From NCBI GenBank assembly GCA_949358305.1, contig OX442315.1:30282427-30346426 (forward strand): a DNA stretch of 64,000 nt, given 5' to 3'. Below the pieces are notes generated by a model that was not told the origin of the DNA, ran no database searches, and saw only the letters and a list, made by a program, of their open reading frames with translations. The translations under genes were made by a program, and so were the position numbers. Below are positions 40,625 through 51,699 of this stretch, one piece after another (the first letter of the stretch is position 1; every line of letters begins with the position of its first letter). Origin of the DNA: Strigamia acuminata (taxonomy: Eukaryota; Arthropoda; Chilopoda; Geophilomorpha; Linotaeniidae).

Positions 40625-43600
40625 CTAACCCAACTTGACTTGTTTTAGACAATTTACGAGTTGTACAAAATCGGTCACGTATTTTGTGTTCGGCTTGGGT
40701 CTACGTTTAGACTGTCGAACGGGAGATGGAAATCTTTTCCTCTTTTTGGATGAATTTTGAGGAGTTTCGTCCTCTTTAGAAGAAATCTGAGAAGTTTCCT
40801 CCTCTTTCTCTTCAACTAAATCCTCTGTTTCCATGGACACAGGTTCATTTATTAATTCTGAAGAATTAATAACCTGACCTGCCATCCAATCTGGAGTCGG
40901 GTGTGATTCGTTGGTACCGACTTTCTGATCTAATGTCCATTCCTCAATCGGGTAACTTGGGATATAAGGCATTAAATCCTGTATGTTGATCGCTTTTGCT
41001 TTCGTGTTATCAGAAAGCTTACGTAGTGTGTAGGAACCTCCGCCGAGAACAGCCGTAATTTCCCAAGGTCCATCACGTTTCTCAGCGAATCCTGCCGAAA
41101 TCCCTTTATCTTTATTTGATAAAATATGTGTGGCTTTCCACACGAGATCTCCTTTGGCAAATTGACAAATATAATATTTGTCTTTATGTAGTCGATCATG
41201 CTTTTCGTAATTCGATTGAATTTTCCGATGCATTTCGCTGTGTGCACGTCTAATTACGTCTAAAATACTATAGACATAAGCTTCGGGATTCTCTTTGTCG
41301 AATTTGATGGCGTGTTTAGTAATACGCGGGTCAAATGGCAAAGGGACGATTCTTCCCGTATTAAGAATCATCGGTGAACAATTTGTTGCCTCGGACTTAG
41401 CGGTGCGCATCGCAAAGGCAAAAGAATTTAAGTATTTTGGCCAGTGGGAGTGAATGTCCGAGTATAAAGCTAACATCATTTTTAAAGTCCTGTTAGCCCG
41501 CTCTGTAATATTAGCGGCAGCGTGATATGGGCTAATGTGAGCAATATCTACGTGATTTTTTCGACAAAAATCATTAAATATTGTTGACACGAATTGTTTG
41601 CCGTTGTCGGAGATTATCTTTTTTGGATATCCCCAACGGTGGAAAACTTCGCTCATTTTATTAACGATGCATTCACTTGATGCAGTCGCTAGTGGGAAGA
41701 CTTCAATCCATTTTGTACAATTATCAATGATTACTAAAATCCATTTTAATTGTGAACGACCGGCTGGCTTTGGTCCCATCAGGTCAATGCTTATTGTCTC
41801 CCACGGGTTGGTCATGTTGTGGGGTGTATAGCTTGCCCGATGCTTTTGGTGTTGGCTAGGTTTGTATTGTTGGCAATGAGTGCAACTGCGAACGTAGTTT
41901 CGAGTGTCTTTGCTCATTCTAGGCCAGAAATACATCTGTTTTGCTCTATCTAGGGTTTTGCTCATGCCAGCGTGTCCTGTAAGTGGGTGGCCATGGCATG
42001 CGAATAATGCACGTCTCACGAGAGAGCGTGGAATTACCGCCTTAAACCCGTTGCCAGAGTCGTTTAACTCTTCCTCATCGGTCGGAGCAAAATAAATTAG
42101 CATAACACCTTTATTTTCTTCCGGTTCGTCGAGAGTGTAGCCACGAATCGCGTTTAACCAATGTTTATCCGTGACACGATTTTTTAATTTTTCGTCTCCT
42201 TTTAGGTAAACAAGGATTTTACTACATGCTGGATCTTTAAGCTGCGCTTCGATAATTTCGTCTCGCGTCGGCGGAACTACTTTTAGGATATCTGTTAGCG
42301 CAGTGTGTACATTTTCGTGATTACAATTGTGGACATCTATATGTCTGCAATTTTCTCTTGTACATCCTTCTTCCTCCCCCTTTTCTCCAGAATCATGAAA
42401 TCTAACTGGATTATATGATTCTGAGAAAAAGTCTAAACTAAGGCCAACATTTGTAAGAAAATGTTTGCGCTCAGTTTCCGTCACTTGTAAAGATGCACAC
42501 CTGTTTCCATTCCAAGTTGGATAGAAATGGGTGATCTCCTCTGGTTCGATATAATCATAATCCGGAGTGTCTAGTGCAGACAGTGGAGCGCGTGATAATG
42601 CGTCCGCTACTTGGTTCATTGCGCCGCGTCTAAAAATAATTTTAAACGCGCCACATTGTATTTTGACGGCCCAACGACCAAACCTTCCGGATGGTTCCGG
42701 CGTACTCATCAACCAGCTAAGGGCTTTAGCATCGGACTCGAGAGTGAAAGTCGTGTATTCTATATATGGGCGAAATCTCTCGATTGCCCATACAACGGCC
42801 AAACACTCCAATTCCGGCGTAGAATACCTTACTTCGGCCCCGTGCAACACTCGACTGGCGTACGCGACTGCCTTTGGAACCATGATTAATTTCTGTTTCT
42901 TTTCACAGAATAACTCGACATCTTGGCAGAGTACTGCACCTAAGCCTGAATGAGAAGCATCTGTCAAAATGACAAAAGGCTTATTCATATCTGGCATGTG
43001 GAGAAGGGCCTGGTCCTTGTCACACAAAATATCTTTGATAGTTTCGAATGCAGTTGTTTGTGGATCATCCCACACAAACTTTGCTTGATCATGCATAATA
43101 TTGGTCAATGGACGAGCAATATTTGCGATGTTAGGAATAAATTTTCGGAAAAAATTCGCAAGTCCTACAAATCTTTGAATGTCTTTAGAGCAAGTCGGTT
43201 TGGGAAAATTCCTTACAGCCGAGACTTTGTCAGGGTCTGGAAGAAGAGATCCCTCCGAAATTAAATGGCCTAAAAATCGTAATGATGTTCGACCAAATTT
43301 TGACTTGTCTTTATTGATAGTTAGATTCGCGGCATCCAACTTCTCAAGTACGTCTTTAATATGTAATAAATGATTTTCCCATGTGTCGGAAAAAATAATT
43401 ATATCGTCTAAATAGACCAGAGCATGTTTATATAAAGAGTCACCCAATACGGTAGTCATGAGGTGTTGAAAAGAACTAGGTGCATTACAAAGACCAAATG
43501 GCAATCTCTTGAATTGAAATTTGCCTTTTGGGGTGTAAAAAGCAGTTTTGCTCTTATCCTCCTCCTCCATTTCCATTTGATGATAACCTTTAGTTAAATC

Positions 43601-44910
43601 AATGGATGTAAAGTACTTGGCCTGATTAGTATGGTGAATTAATAGGTCAATACTTGGCATTTGAATTGCATCAACTTCTGTGATCGCATTCAACCAGCGG
43701 TAGTCGATACATAATCGATACTTCCCGCCGGGTTTAGCCACTATGACGGGGTGACTTATATAAGGGCCAGTGGCAGGTTCGATCAACCCATCGGCCTCCA
43801 ACTCCTCGACCAATTCCGTCATAATCGCCTTCTTGGCCGGATTGTACATTCTATATGGCTGGTGTTTCCAAGTAGCACCAGGTTTAAACTTGATGCTGTG
43901 CTTGGCCACCTTCGTACAGCCCAGTTGGTCTCGAAATACGTTTTTTAATTGTACAAGAACGTTTACGAGTAACTGTTTTTCTTCCGCCGAACTGTTGCAG
44001 CCTTCGACGAGTTTTTCTGCCCAGTCCGGTGAAGTGGGAGTTCCTTCACCTTGGAGACCCAAAGTCTTAATGCTTGCTAAGCAACAGTTAAGTTCAGTGG
44101 TCTCGTACGGGGCTGTCCATCCGGGCATGTCATCACAGGTGAACACTGCTCGTCGGGGATTAGGGTTTATCCCCGTTCTACGCATAAAATTGTGACCCAA
44201 AATCAACCCACATACATTCTTGTGTAGAATTATGAAGGTCATAGGTGTAACTCTCCTTTTATCGGCCCATTTGACACAAAGACAAACTTGACCGATAGGT
44301 CGGTGATCTATTCCGACCGCGCAGACACGCATTCCCCGGGGACATTCTTGTATGAATTCCACCGGAATTTCCGTGTTTGAGAGGAGTTGTACTCCAATAA
44401 AACATTGGGTGGCTCCAGAGTCCATTAGTGCGTTGTAATCCAAACCTCCAATTTGGACATTCATACGCGGATCATCTTTGCCACCATTAATTAATTTGCT
44501 ATTGCAAAGTTTGCCAAGCAATACTTTTCGTTCTTTCTTGTTCCATTTTTCAAGTTTAAGAAGTTTTCTTAACTTGAAAACCTTGGGTACAAGCGGTTTC
44601 TTGGGTGCATTCCAGCTTCCACTGAAAATACTCAAATTTTCTAGTTGGTCTGTCATGACTTTTAAATTTTCATCGACACCGCCACTAGAGCTGCTAGTCT
44701 TTCGACAGACAGGTACTGCTTCGTAAGAAATGACCAACGATGGTGGTTTATTCTTCGAATCATCGACATAAGGTACTGTGAGATGACTAGGCTTATGTCT
44801 TAATTTAAATTCATCTTTTCGTAAAAATAAATCATTTGACAATTCCGAGAAAGGAAACAACTCTTTAAGCGGGGGTTGGGCAACTTGAACAACCCCCTGA
44901 ATCAGTTTTT
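40625..44910 (-). CDS. Gypsy pol polyprotein (protease, RT, RNase H, integrase)
   Basis: About 1425 residues, read in the -1 frame relative to gag. There is no ATG near the start (the open frame begins inside the gag stop region), which fits expression by ribosomal frameshifting. Domains in order are the protease YNALMDSGATQCFIG; reverse transcriptase with LPFGLCNAPSSFQ and LVYLDDIIIFS; RNase H with ILTDASHSGLGAVL; and integrase. The integrase has the HHCC finger (HGHPLTGHAGMSKTLDRAKQ, CTHCQQYKP), the DDE core (SIDLMGP, ISDNGKQF, NITERANRT) and a C-terminal GPF-like module (KRDGPWEITAVLGGGSYTLR). The tail is acidic then basic (RKRFPSPVRQSKRRPKPN). The ORF is intact, with no stops. Confidence 0.95.
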
Positions 44911-44911
44911 T
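44871..44911 (-). promoter_or_regulatory. -1 ribosomal frameshift signal between gag and pol
   Basis: On the minus strand the slippery heptamer A AAA AAC (44905-44911) is in the gag frame immediately before the gag TGA (44902-44904). Seven bases after it lies a perfect 8-bp stem GGGGGTTG / CAACCCCC (44890-44897 with 44871-44878) and an 11-base loop. Slipping back one base gives Lys-Lys-Leu-Ile-Gln and leads straight into pol. Heptamer, spacing and stem all match the classical retroviral arrangement. Confidence 0.9.
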
Positions 44912-46950
44912 GTCTCGTCGGGAGTGACTGACTCAGTGGCTGCTGGTAAATGCTTAATTAACAGGTCAACCATGTTTTTCTGGAAGTCAGTAAATTTGGA
45001 GTCTAAAGTTTCTGACGTAACCCAATTTTGTTTGGGTCGTTTAAACTCGGGGTTGGGAGCAGAGTGGTTAAATCTTTTATTTGAATTTAACGAGTCTGTT
45101 TTCCCTGCTAATTTTTTGGCAAGGGCGGGACATTCTCTTTTAAAATGTCCAGGCTCGTGACAGAAAAAGCATTTTCCAGTAGTCTTTTCATACTGGGCGG
45201 CAAATAATCGCTCCATTGAACCATCGTCAGTTGAGTCGTCATTTTCCGACTCGTCTTCATTTTCAACTTCATCTTGAGTTTGCGTTAAACGTAGTGAAGT
45301 TTTAGATGGAAAAATCGTAGATTTTTCGTGAAGTTTGGGAGTAGGATGATTCTCTCGATTATCGTACTCCAATTTTGCTGCAAGTTGAGAACTTTCAAAC
45401 TTAGAGCGATTTGCTCCTACATATTGTAGAATGTCATCTACTGTAAAGTTACCATACATTCCTTGTGTACATAACGCCGTGAAACTTTCTTGAGTTAAAT
45501 TGTCGAATAATTGCGCACGTCCAGTTTTATCACCTGGCGGCACTTCACCTTGTTCTTGCGTATAACGCAGAAGAAAACTATAAAGTGACTCGTCGGCTCG
45601 TTGTTTTACATTAAGAAGTCGCCTTTCTCTTGTAAGTGGAACGAGGTCGAAACAATCGAGAAAAGAGGCTTCGAAAGTTCGCCAACTGTTAAAAGTATGG
45701 CGTTGCTTATGGAACCAACGTTGTGCATGGCCTAATAGTCGTCCAGGTACAGCAGTGTGTACCATGTCGTCTAAAGGGATGCCTTTCCCGAGTGCGACAG
45801 CTTTGACGATTTCAAGGAATCGCGCAACCTCTGTCTGTTTCCCGTCAAAAATAGGAATCTCGATTCCTTTTCCAAAATTCTGACTGGGATTACTCGGGCT
45901 TCGGATTTGACCAACTAAACCCTGAATAATTTGTTTTACATTTTCGTCCGACAAATTAGAAGCAGAGTTCGAATTGGGTGTAGACCGACTTTCTTGGTCT
46001 CTGGGTGGCGGATTTGGCTCTCCTCGAAAATTTTGGCGTCTATCAGGTGGCGGAGGAGAACGAGAATTATTACGTCGGTGGAAATTATTGTTATAATTTC
46101 CCCCTCCACCAGCGTGAGATTCGTCACTACTCGAGTTAGGATCGGAGTCACGAGGATCACCAGGAGCTCCGGGAAATCGTTGATTTCTCGGCGGAGCTCG
46201 TCCACCTTGAGAGCGGGAATTTCTATAATTCCTAAAATCTCCATCAGATTGGGTGTGAGATTGAAAATTTTGATAATTTTCATTTCTCCCCCTTGGTTGG
46301 ACCGACAGATTAGTTCGAGGCTGTGGAACTCTGAAAGAATCATTCAAATTCCCAGTGGGAGCGGGTAAAATATTATTTACAGCCGTCGCACTTGGTAAAT
46401 TTCGGGAAATTGGCGCCGAAATATTTCCTTGTCCGGAATTTCCCATTCTTTCGGCCGAATTCGATCGCCAAGAACTAGTTGGTAACTGAATCGAAGGTTG
46501 AACAGATAGTGAAGAATTTAACTGCCCATTGTCGTTACGAGCAACATTCATTCGCCATCCAGGCAATTGCTGGTAGCGATATGTGGCCGGCGAACGAGGG
46601 CCAGTTCGATCTACAGAAACACTTCGTTCGTTGGTTACAACTACATCGGGAGTAATTACACGATTTCTCTCGTGATGATTATTCGCCGTGTATTGTTGAG
46701 CTTCACACAAAGAGGAAAACTGCGTCACTTCCAATTGGTAATGGCGACAGTAAACTTCTAAATCATGTGGGACTGATAGTGGATCCGTTCGAGAACTACC
46801 TGGGTTGGAAACGTCTCTAGGAACATTCTCTTCCCCCTGGCTTTCTAGATCAGACTCCACAATTCCTCTTGGTGTTTCACACATACCACCACGTCGTCGT
46901 GCTCCACGATTTCCTCGTGTTCCACGAACTCTTACAGGTCTACGGGCCAT
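44902..46950 (-). CDS. Gypsy gag protein
   Basis: 682 residues. The start is taken as the ATG at 46948-46950 (Met-Ala-Arg-Arg), which gives a strongly basic RGTRGNRGARRRGG N-terminus; the open frame extends three codons further only with a TTG. A long disordered Asn/Arg/Ser-rich part is followed by a retrotransposon gag capsid region (about residues 370-520, AQRWFHKQRHTFNSWRTFEA) and one CCHC knuckle, CFFCHEPGHFKREC, near 615. It ends at TGA within the frameshift site. Confidence 0.92.
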   Translation of the reverse strand: MARRPVRVRGTRGNRGARRRGGMCETPRGIVESDLESQGEENVPRDVSNPGSSRTDPLSVPHDLEVYCRHYQLEVTQFSSLCEAQQYTANNHHERNRVITPDVVVTNERSVSVDRTGPRSPATYRYQQLPGWRMNVARNDNGQLNSSLSVQPSIQLPTSSWRSNSAERMGNSGQGNISAPISRNLPSATAVNNILPAPTGNLNDSFRVPQPRTNLSVQPRGRNENYQNFQSHTQSDGDFRNYRNSRSQGGRAPPRNQRFPGAPGDPRDSDPNSSSDESHAGGGGNYNNNFHRRNNSRSPPPPDRRQNFRGEPNPPPRDQESRSTPNSNSASNLSDENVKQIIQGLVGQIRSPSNPSQNFGKGIEIPIFDGKQTEVARFLEIVKAVALGKGIPLDDMVHTAVPGRLLGHAQRWFHKQRHTFNSWRTFEASFLDCFDLVPLTRERRLLNVKQRADESLYSFLLRYTQEQGEVPPGDKTGRAQLFDNLTQESFTALCTQGMYGNFTVDDILQYVGANRSKFESSQLAAKLEYDNRENHPTPKLHEKSTIFPSKTSLRLTQTQDEVENEDESENDDSTDDGSMERLFAAQYEKTTGKCFFCHEPGHFKRECPALAKKLAGKTDSLNSNKRFNHSAPNPEFKRPKQNWVTSETLDSKFTDFQKNMVDLLIKHLPAATESVTPDETKN

Positions 46951-47807
46951 AATACTCAAAGAAATACACGTACAAAAGAAAAAATAAACTTTAACTGAAC
47001 TAGCGTAAATGTAACACGCTTAATATTAAACTAAGAAATAATTTGAAAAAATACAACCTTAGCTGCTGAAACTGAAGTGGCTTCGGAAAAACTGTCCTAT
47101 TGCGTGGTCAAGAATGGTCCAAACGGGCACTGGTCACAAAGGCACAACTGGATGGTCGCACTGTCGAAAAGCAAGTGTGGCTGAATATTGGTTGTCAAAC
47201 TAGCTTCCGGAAAATCTCCTTTGTCAAGACAGTCTGCTGTGATTGGCGATGTTGACAAATTCCTGATAATTTCTAATCCGAAATTCTCAACAATGTCACA
47301 TCTGGATGACCTACTCCGAGCTGCATCGTGAGTGGTTCTCTTTGTCACATTCTTTACTTTGTTAAAGATTAAAATAATAATCAAAAACATTGAAAACAGA
47401 ACAATAGAAACTTGGTCAAGTTTTTAACCAGCAAAATAAAATACTTTAACTTTTTATTTTTCAGTCAGCAGGATTTCTAGTCAAATTCGTTTTTTGATCA
47501 AAATTCAAGGTTTCGAAATTTTCCAGAATATAGCTGAATATTCTGGGAAACTCAATAAAATCATAATAGATTTTTCGTAAGAGATTCGGAATTATAATGA
47601 GTTTTTTTCAAAATAATCCAAAAATTCGAATTCAGATATTTCCAAAAGATAATGAGAATTTTTTGAAAACAAATGGATATTTCACAGTAAATTTATAGAG
47701 AAAAATCGGAAATTTTCTAATTATAATATCTATATAAAATAATCAAGAAAATTCATTTTTTCAATTTACACTTTGATCACAGAGTTCACTTCGATAAAAT
47801 GCAACCT
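46951..47807 (-). other. Gypsy untranslated leader
   Basis: About 860 bp between the primer-binding site and gag. It is AT-rich, with no convincing gene. Confidence 0.5.
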
Positions 47808-47825
47808 ATCTCGGTAGAACCTCCA
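47808..47825 (-). other. Gypsy primer-binding site (tRNA-Gln-like)
   Basis: The minus strand reads TGGAGGTTCTACCGAGAT, two bases inside the 5' LTR. From memory this is complementary to the 3' end of animal tRNA-Gln (ATCTCGGTGGAACCTCCA) with one G-U-type difference in 18. Confidence 0.7.
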
Positions 47826-47827
47826 CG

Positions 47828-49303
47828 TGTGACGATTACCTTCTGGAGATAGCAATTGCTAAACTAAAGTGTGAACTATCTGTGTGAAAATGTAAAATAT
47901 GCAAACCTGATGTTTTCTCAAAACATATAACATTTATTCCGGTTTGAACCTTATATAAATACTATGCCTACAAGTGGCTAAAATGACGAGAAGTTAAACT
48001 ATACAGTTGTTTGGCAAAAGCCCTGAAATAATATCATTTGAAGGCTTCAGTCATGCAATAAGAATTTGTAACGGTCTTATTGCTGTGACGTAAAAGATGT
48101 CATCTATGAATGGCTTTGGCTTCTAAATGGTCCGGGGTTTGGTTCTAAAAGGCGTGTAAATGGTTAGGCTGGGTGGGTTATATCCGAGAGGTGCGGTTGA
48201 CTTTTCTGTATCGTCACACACATCGCATCGCAGATAATTGTTGTAATCAATAATTACCGCGAGATGTAACAATGTGAGAATAAATATTCATATTAATTCT
48301 ATGGAATTAATCATGATATTTTAGAGTCACAAACTTAACTAAAACTATGAAAATAAGTAAAATATATTAAAATAGCGCCGAGCTATTTTTTGCCCCGAGT
48401 GCAATCAACATCTAAGTTAGACTTAAATGTTCCGTCAAACCAATAACGAATTGAATCGAAATATCTCGCAGGAAAGGTTATCCATCGCCGGGAAATTACT
48501 CCACTCGGTCCTGGCTGGCGGGAGAGTAACCGGGAAATTACTCCGCGTCGATTACTCTGATAATGCGTCTGTGAAATATAAATACTCCACTCTAGATTCT
48601 ACATTACCAATGCGTCTGTGAATTTTACTCCACTCTAGATTCTGCACTCTACAACGGAATGTTGGCATGAAGCTGGAGGGAGTGCGTCTGTGGGTTGTAC
48701 CCCACTCTAGATACTACACTAAATACAAAGTATTTCTACAACGGATTGTCGGAACGCAGAGAAGTATAATATGTGCTCAAGTAATATCAGTATCAAACAA
48801 AAACAGAACAAGAGCGAGCTATATCCGTTTTGCAGGGGGATATATACTCGGTGAGGAGAATAGCTGTTCAGTGATCCAATGGGATCACTGGGCAGTCAAA
48901 TCCATCCAATCCTAGGTCATAGGAAGTGGATACTCAGGACATAGTCTTCTACTAGGTCCAAAACAGGAACTGGATACGCAGGACACATTTTGGATTAAGT
49001 CCCTTTGACTATAATCCAAAAGGAGTCCAACTCACAGTGGGTGATGGGGGGTGACTTCACCAGGTGTAGAGTTTGCACATAATTCAATAGAATTATGTGA
49101 CAAATAAATCAACTAGCATTTGAACATCCAAAAGTATTTAAAAGTGTCTAAAGTTGCAGTGGAATAAAATATAAATAGTAATTTATATTTTATTCACTCA
49201 AAAATTGTCGAAATTTGAATTTACCGCTAAAACGCATCAGCGCCATCTATTGGTGAAGTAATCGTCCTATACTAACAAAGTGCATGACAGTGTAACCGTC
49301 ACA
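47828..49303 (-). repeat. Gypsy LTR (5' LTR)
   Basis: The 1476-bp partner of 35543-37018; no differences were seen by eye. It is followed by the second AAGG target duplication. Confidence 0.95.
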
Positions 49304-49407
49304 AAGGTGCCCTGACTATCATGGTCATTAGAACCATATTTACTAATTTCTTTAAAAATTTCGATTGACCAGACCGTTTTTAAGACCAACCTCAGCAAAT
49401 GTGTTTC
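49304..49407 (-). pseudogene. Carnitine/choline acyltransferase exon, 5' part, beyond gypsy
   Basis: On the minus strand this reads EISKYGSNDHDSQG and joins in frame to TFTTSPRLPVP at 35542 when the gypsy element is removed. It is bounded on its other side by the fold-back element. The gene would be divergent from SEC16, so the two may once have shared an upstream region. Confidence 0.5.
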
Positions 49408-50562
49408 CTACGAAGCTCTGCTGGGGCCATACGAAATAAAAGTTCACAACTCGTTTAAACGAGTTGTGAACTCGTTTAAACGACTTGTGCAACTCGTTTA
49501 AACGACTTGTGCAACTCGTTTAAACGACTTGTGCAACTCGTTTAAACGACTTGTGCAACTCGTTAAAACGAGTTGTGTAAAACGAGCCGATTCTGGCGGC
49601 CATAGATCGGCGGTGGAAACACGTGGAAACACGTTTACTTCTTATTATTATTATTTCCGTCGGAAAACTAAGCACTTTTTGGCTGCATATGATCGCTCAA
49701 ATGCGGCCAAAAAGTGCGTAGTTCCCCGTCGAAATTAGGCACCGATCACCGGCCGCATTCGATCGCAAGAACGTGGCCGGTGGTCAGCCAATTACCGGTG
49801 CTTGGTTCTGACGGGATACTAAGCACTTTAAGCACTTTTTGGCCGCATATGATCGCTCAAATTCGGTCAAAAAGTGCTTAGTTTCACGTCGAAACTAGGC
49901 GCCGGTTTCTTCAGTTGTTGTTACTTTTTTAAAAAATTCCTGAATGTTATGCAATGGGGGAAGAATTATTTCACGTTGTCTATGATTCCCGTTCTTCTGG
50001 GATTTCATTAGACATTGCAGGATCAGTAAAAAATGTAAACATTGCCAATTTATGTCAAATGCCATTAAATTAACAAATAAAACAATAAATTTATTTCAAT
50101 TTATCCATACAAGTGGTGTTTGATGAAGCTAACATTTGACAAATCAAATGGAAGCGACAGTCGACTTCTGACGGCCGCGACATTCGACGGCTGACAGTCG
50201 ACGTCCGACGGACGCGGCATTCGACAGCTGACGGTCGAAAGTCGATGGCAGACGACCGCGACATTCGACAGGTGACGGTCGACTGTTGCGTACGTTCGAC
50301 GCCGACCTGTTGCAGCCGACAGCTGTCGACGTCGACTGTCGTGTTCGTCGGACGTCGACTGTCGTGTTCGTCGGACGTCGACTGTGGCTGTCGACTGTCG
50401 CGTCGGGTCGTTTTGCACAAGTCGTTTAAACGAGTTGCACAAGTCGTTTAAACGAGTTGCACAAGTCGTTTAAACGAGTTCACAAGTCGTTTAAACGAGT
50501 TCACAGCTCGTTAAAACGAGTTGTGAACTTTTATTTCGTATGGCCCCAGCAGAGCTTCGTAG
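49408..50562. mobile_element. Fold-back DNA element with long inverted termini
   Basis: 1155 bp with perfect termini of about 47 bp (CTACGAAGCTCTGCTGGGGC at the left, its reverse complement at the right) and a 4-bp target duplication TTTC (49404-49407 and 50563-50566). The termini continue into arrays of a 22-bp unit, TTTAAACGACTTGTGCAACT, in opposite orientation (49450-49580 and 50410-50525). The centre holds smaller palindromes (GATCGCTCAAAT...GGCCAAAAAGTGC) and GTCGACTGTCG-type subrepeats. There is no transposase, so it is non-autonomous. Confidence 0.9.
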
Positions 50563-51699
50563 TTTCCTGACCAAGAAAACATCGAGGGCCGACAGTTGTA
50601 GTAAAAAAGGACGTGGCCAACGGAAGATAAATAAATAAAGTTGAATTTCGTGACATTCTCAACAGATGGCGCATGTTTAAAAGTCTTAATTGTGTGTTTT
50701 TATTTTTAAAAGCTTTTATTTAATTTATTTTTATGTGAAACAGCCTGAATTATTCATTTCTTGAGAGAAAATTAACAATTACAATATAAAAAAAATTAAA
50801 ACATTAGAACAACGAAGATACAAGAAATGAAACACAGTGGTTAAAATTTTCAGCAATAGATGGCATCTAGATTAATAGCATGGCGCATGCGTATTCCACG
50901 TCAGCTTGTATTCATGGCTGGTCTTCTGCAATGAACAAAGTGGGAGCAGTGTTGATGCAGTGAATTTTGCTTTCCTTCAGTGCATATCACTGATTATAAT
51001 ATTATACAAAATAATTTAATTCGTTCACACCATTTAATTGTACTTTAAATCTACTTGTGGACAACTGAATTTATAATTAAGGTAGATCGTGTGAATGTGC
51101 AATATGTAATGTTTTGCTACCGTATGATAGATATGAAGTTATACCGTTATTGCTTATTACCGACTGGTCATTAAGTGCAAATGGCTACGACTGGCCGAAA
51201 CATATTCACAAATTAGAATTATTAATTTGATCTAACAATATTTTCGTGCAAGATGGTCTTGAAAACAATTATTTGATCTTAATTGCGCAATACGGTTCTG
51301 ATTTCGGTTAAATGGTGACCTAAATAAAAATAGACGAAAATTTGTGTTCATCAATATGAGATTAAGCAATTTATTTTGTAAAGGAAAGACGATTTTGTTT
51401 AGGATAATGTAAGTACGTTTATATATCGTGAGAAGGAAGTACAGAACAGTGACGTAATTACACATGTATTTAACAGTTTCGGATGAAACGTGGCATATTT
51501 TGTAAAAAATTAATTTTTATAATTAGGATTTTTTAAATCGTTAATGTTAGGAATTGAATAGAAACGTCGCGTTTTTTATTGTGATTATTTTATAGTGTGA
51601 AATACAATATGGTTTGAAATGTTGATTTTTCGTATCTCTTCTTGTATTGATTTGTACTGTTTAATTTTATTTTAGGAAATCGCGCTTAGTGAGTTTGTC
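50563..51699. other. Upstream region of SEC16
   Basis: About 1.1 kb, AT-rich, with no ORF of note. It should contain the SEC16 promoter and 5' untranslated exon(s). An acceptor-like TTTATTTTAG at 51666-51675 just before the first coding exon suggests a 5' UTR intron. No TATA box is assigned. Confidence 0.5.

Larger units (their letters stand above)
35543..49303 (-). mobile_element. Ty3/gypsy LTR retrotransposon, intact, with extra ORF
   Basis: A 13.76-kb element with LTRs at 35543-37018 and 47828-49303 (1476 bp, TGTGACG...CGTCACA). The 4-bp target duplication is AAGG (35539-35542 and 49304-49307). On the minus strand the order is 5' LTR, tRNA-Gln-like primer site, gag, pol in the -1 frame, a third ORF, polypurine tract and 3' LTR. 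The LTRs look identical by eye, including the same short chance ORFs, so the insertion is recent. It interrupts an acyltransferase exon. Confidence 0.95.

Noticed and set aside
49450-50525. Spaced 22-bp repeats resembling a CRISPR array
   Set aside because: Units are contiguous and lie in inverted orientation at the two ends of one element with target duplication; the context is a eukaryotic genome.
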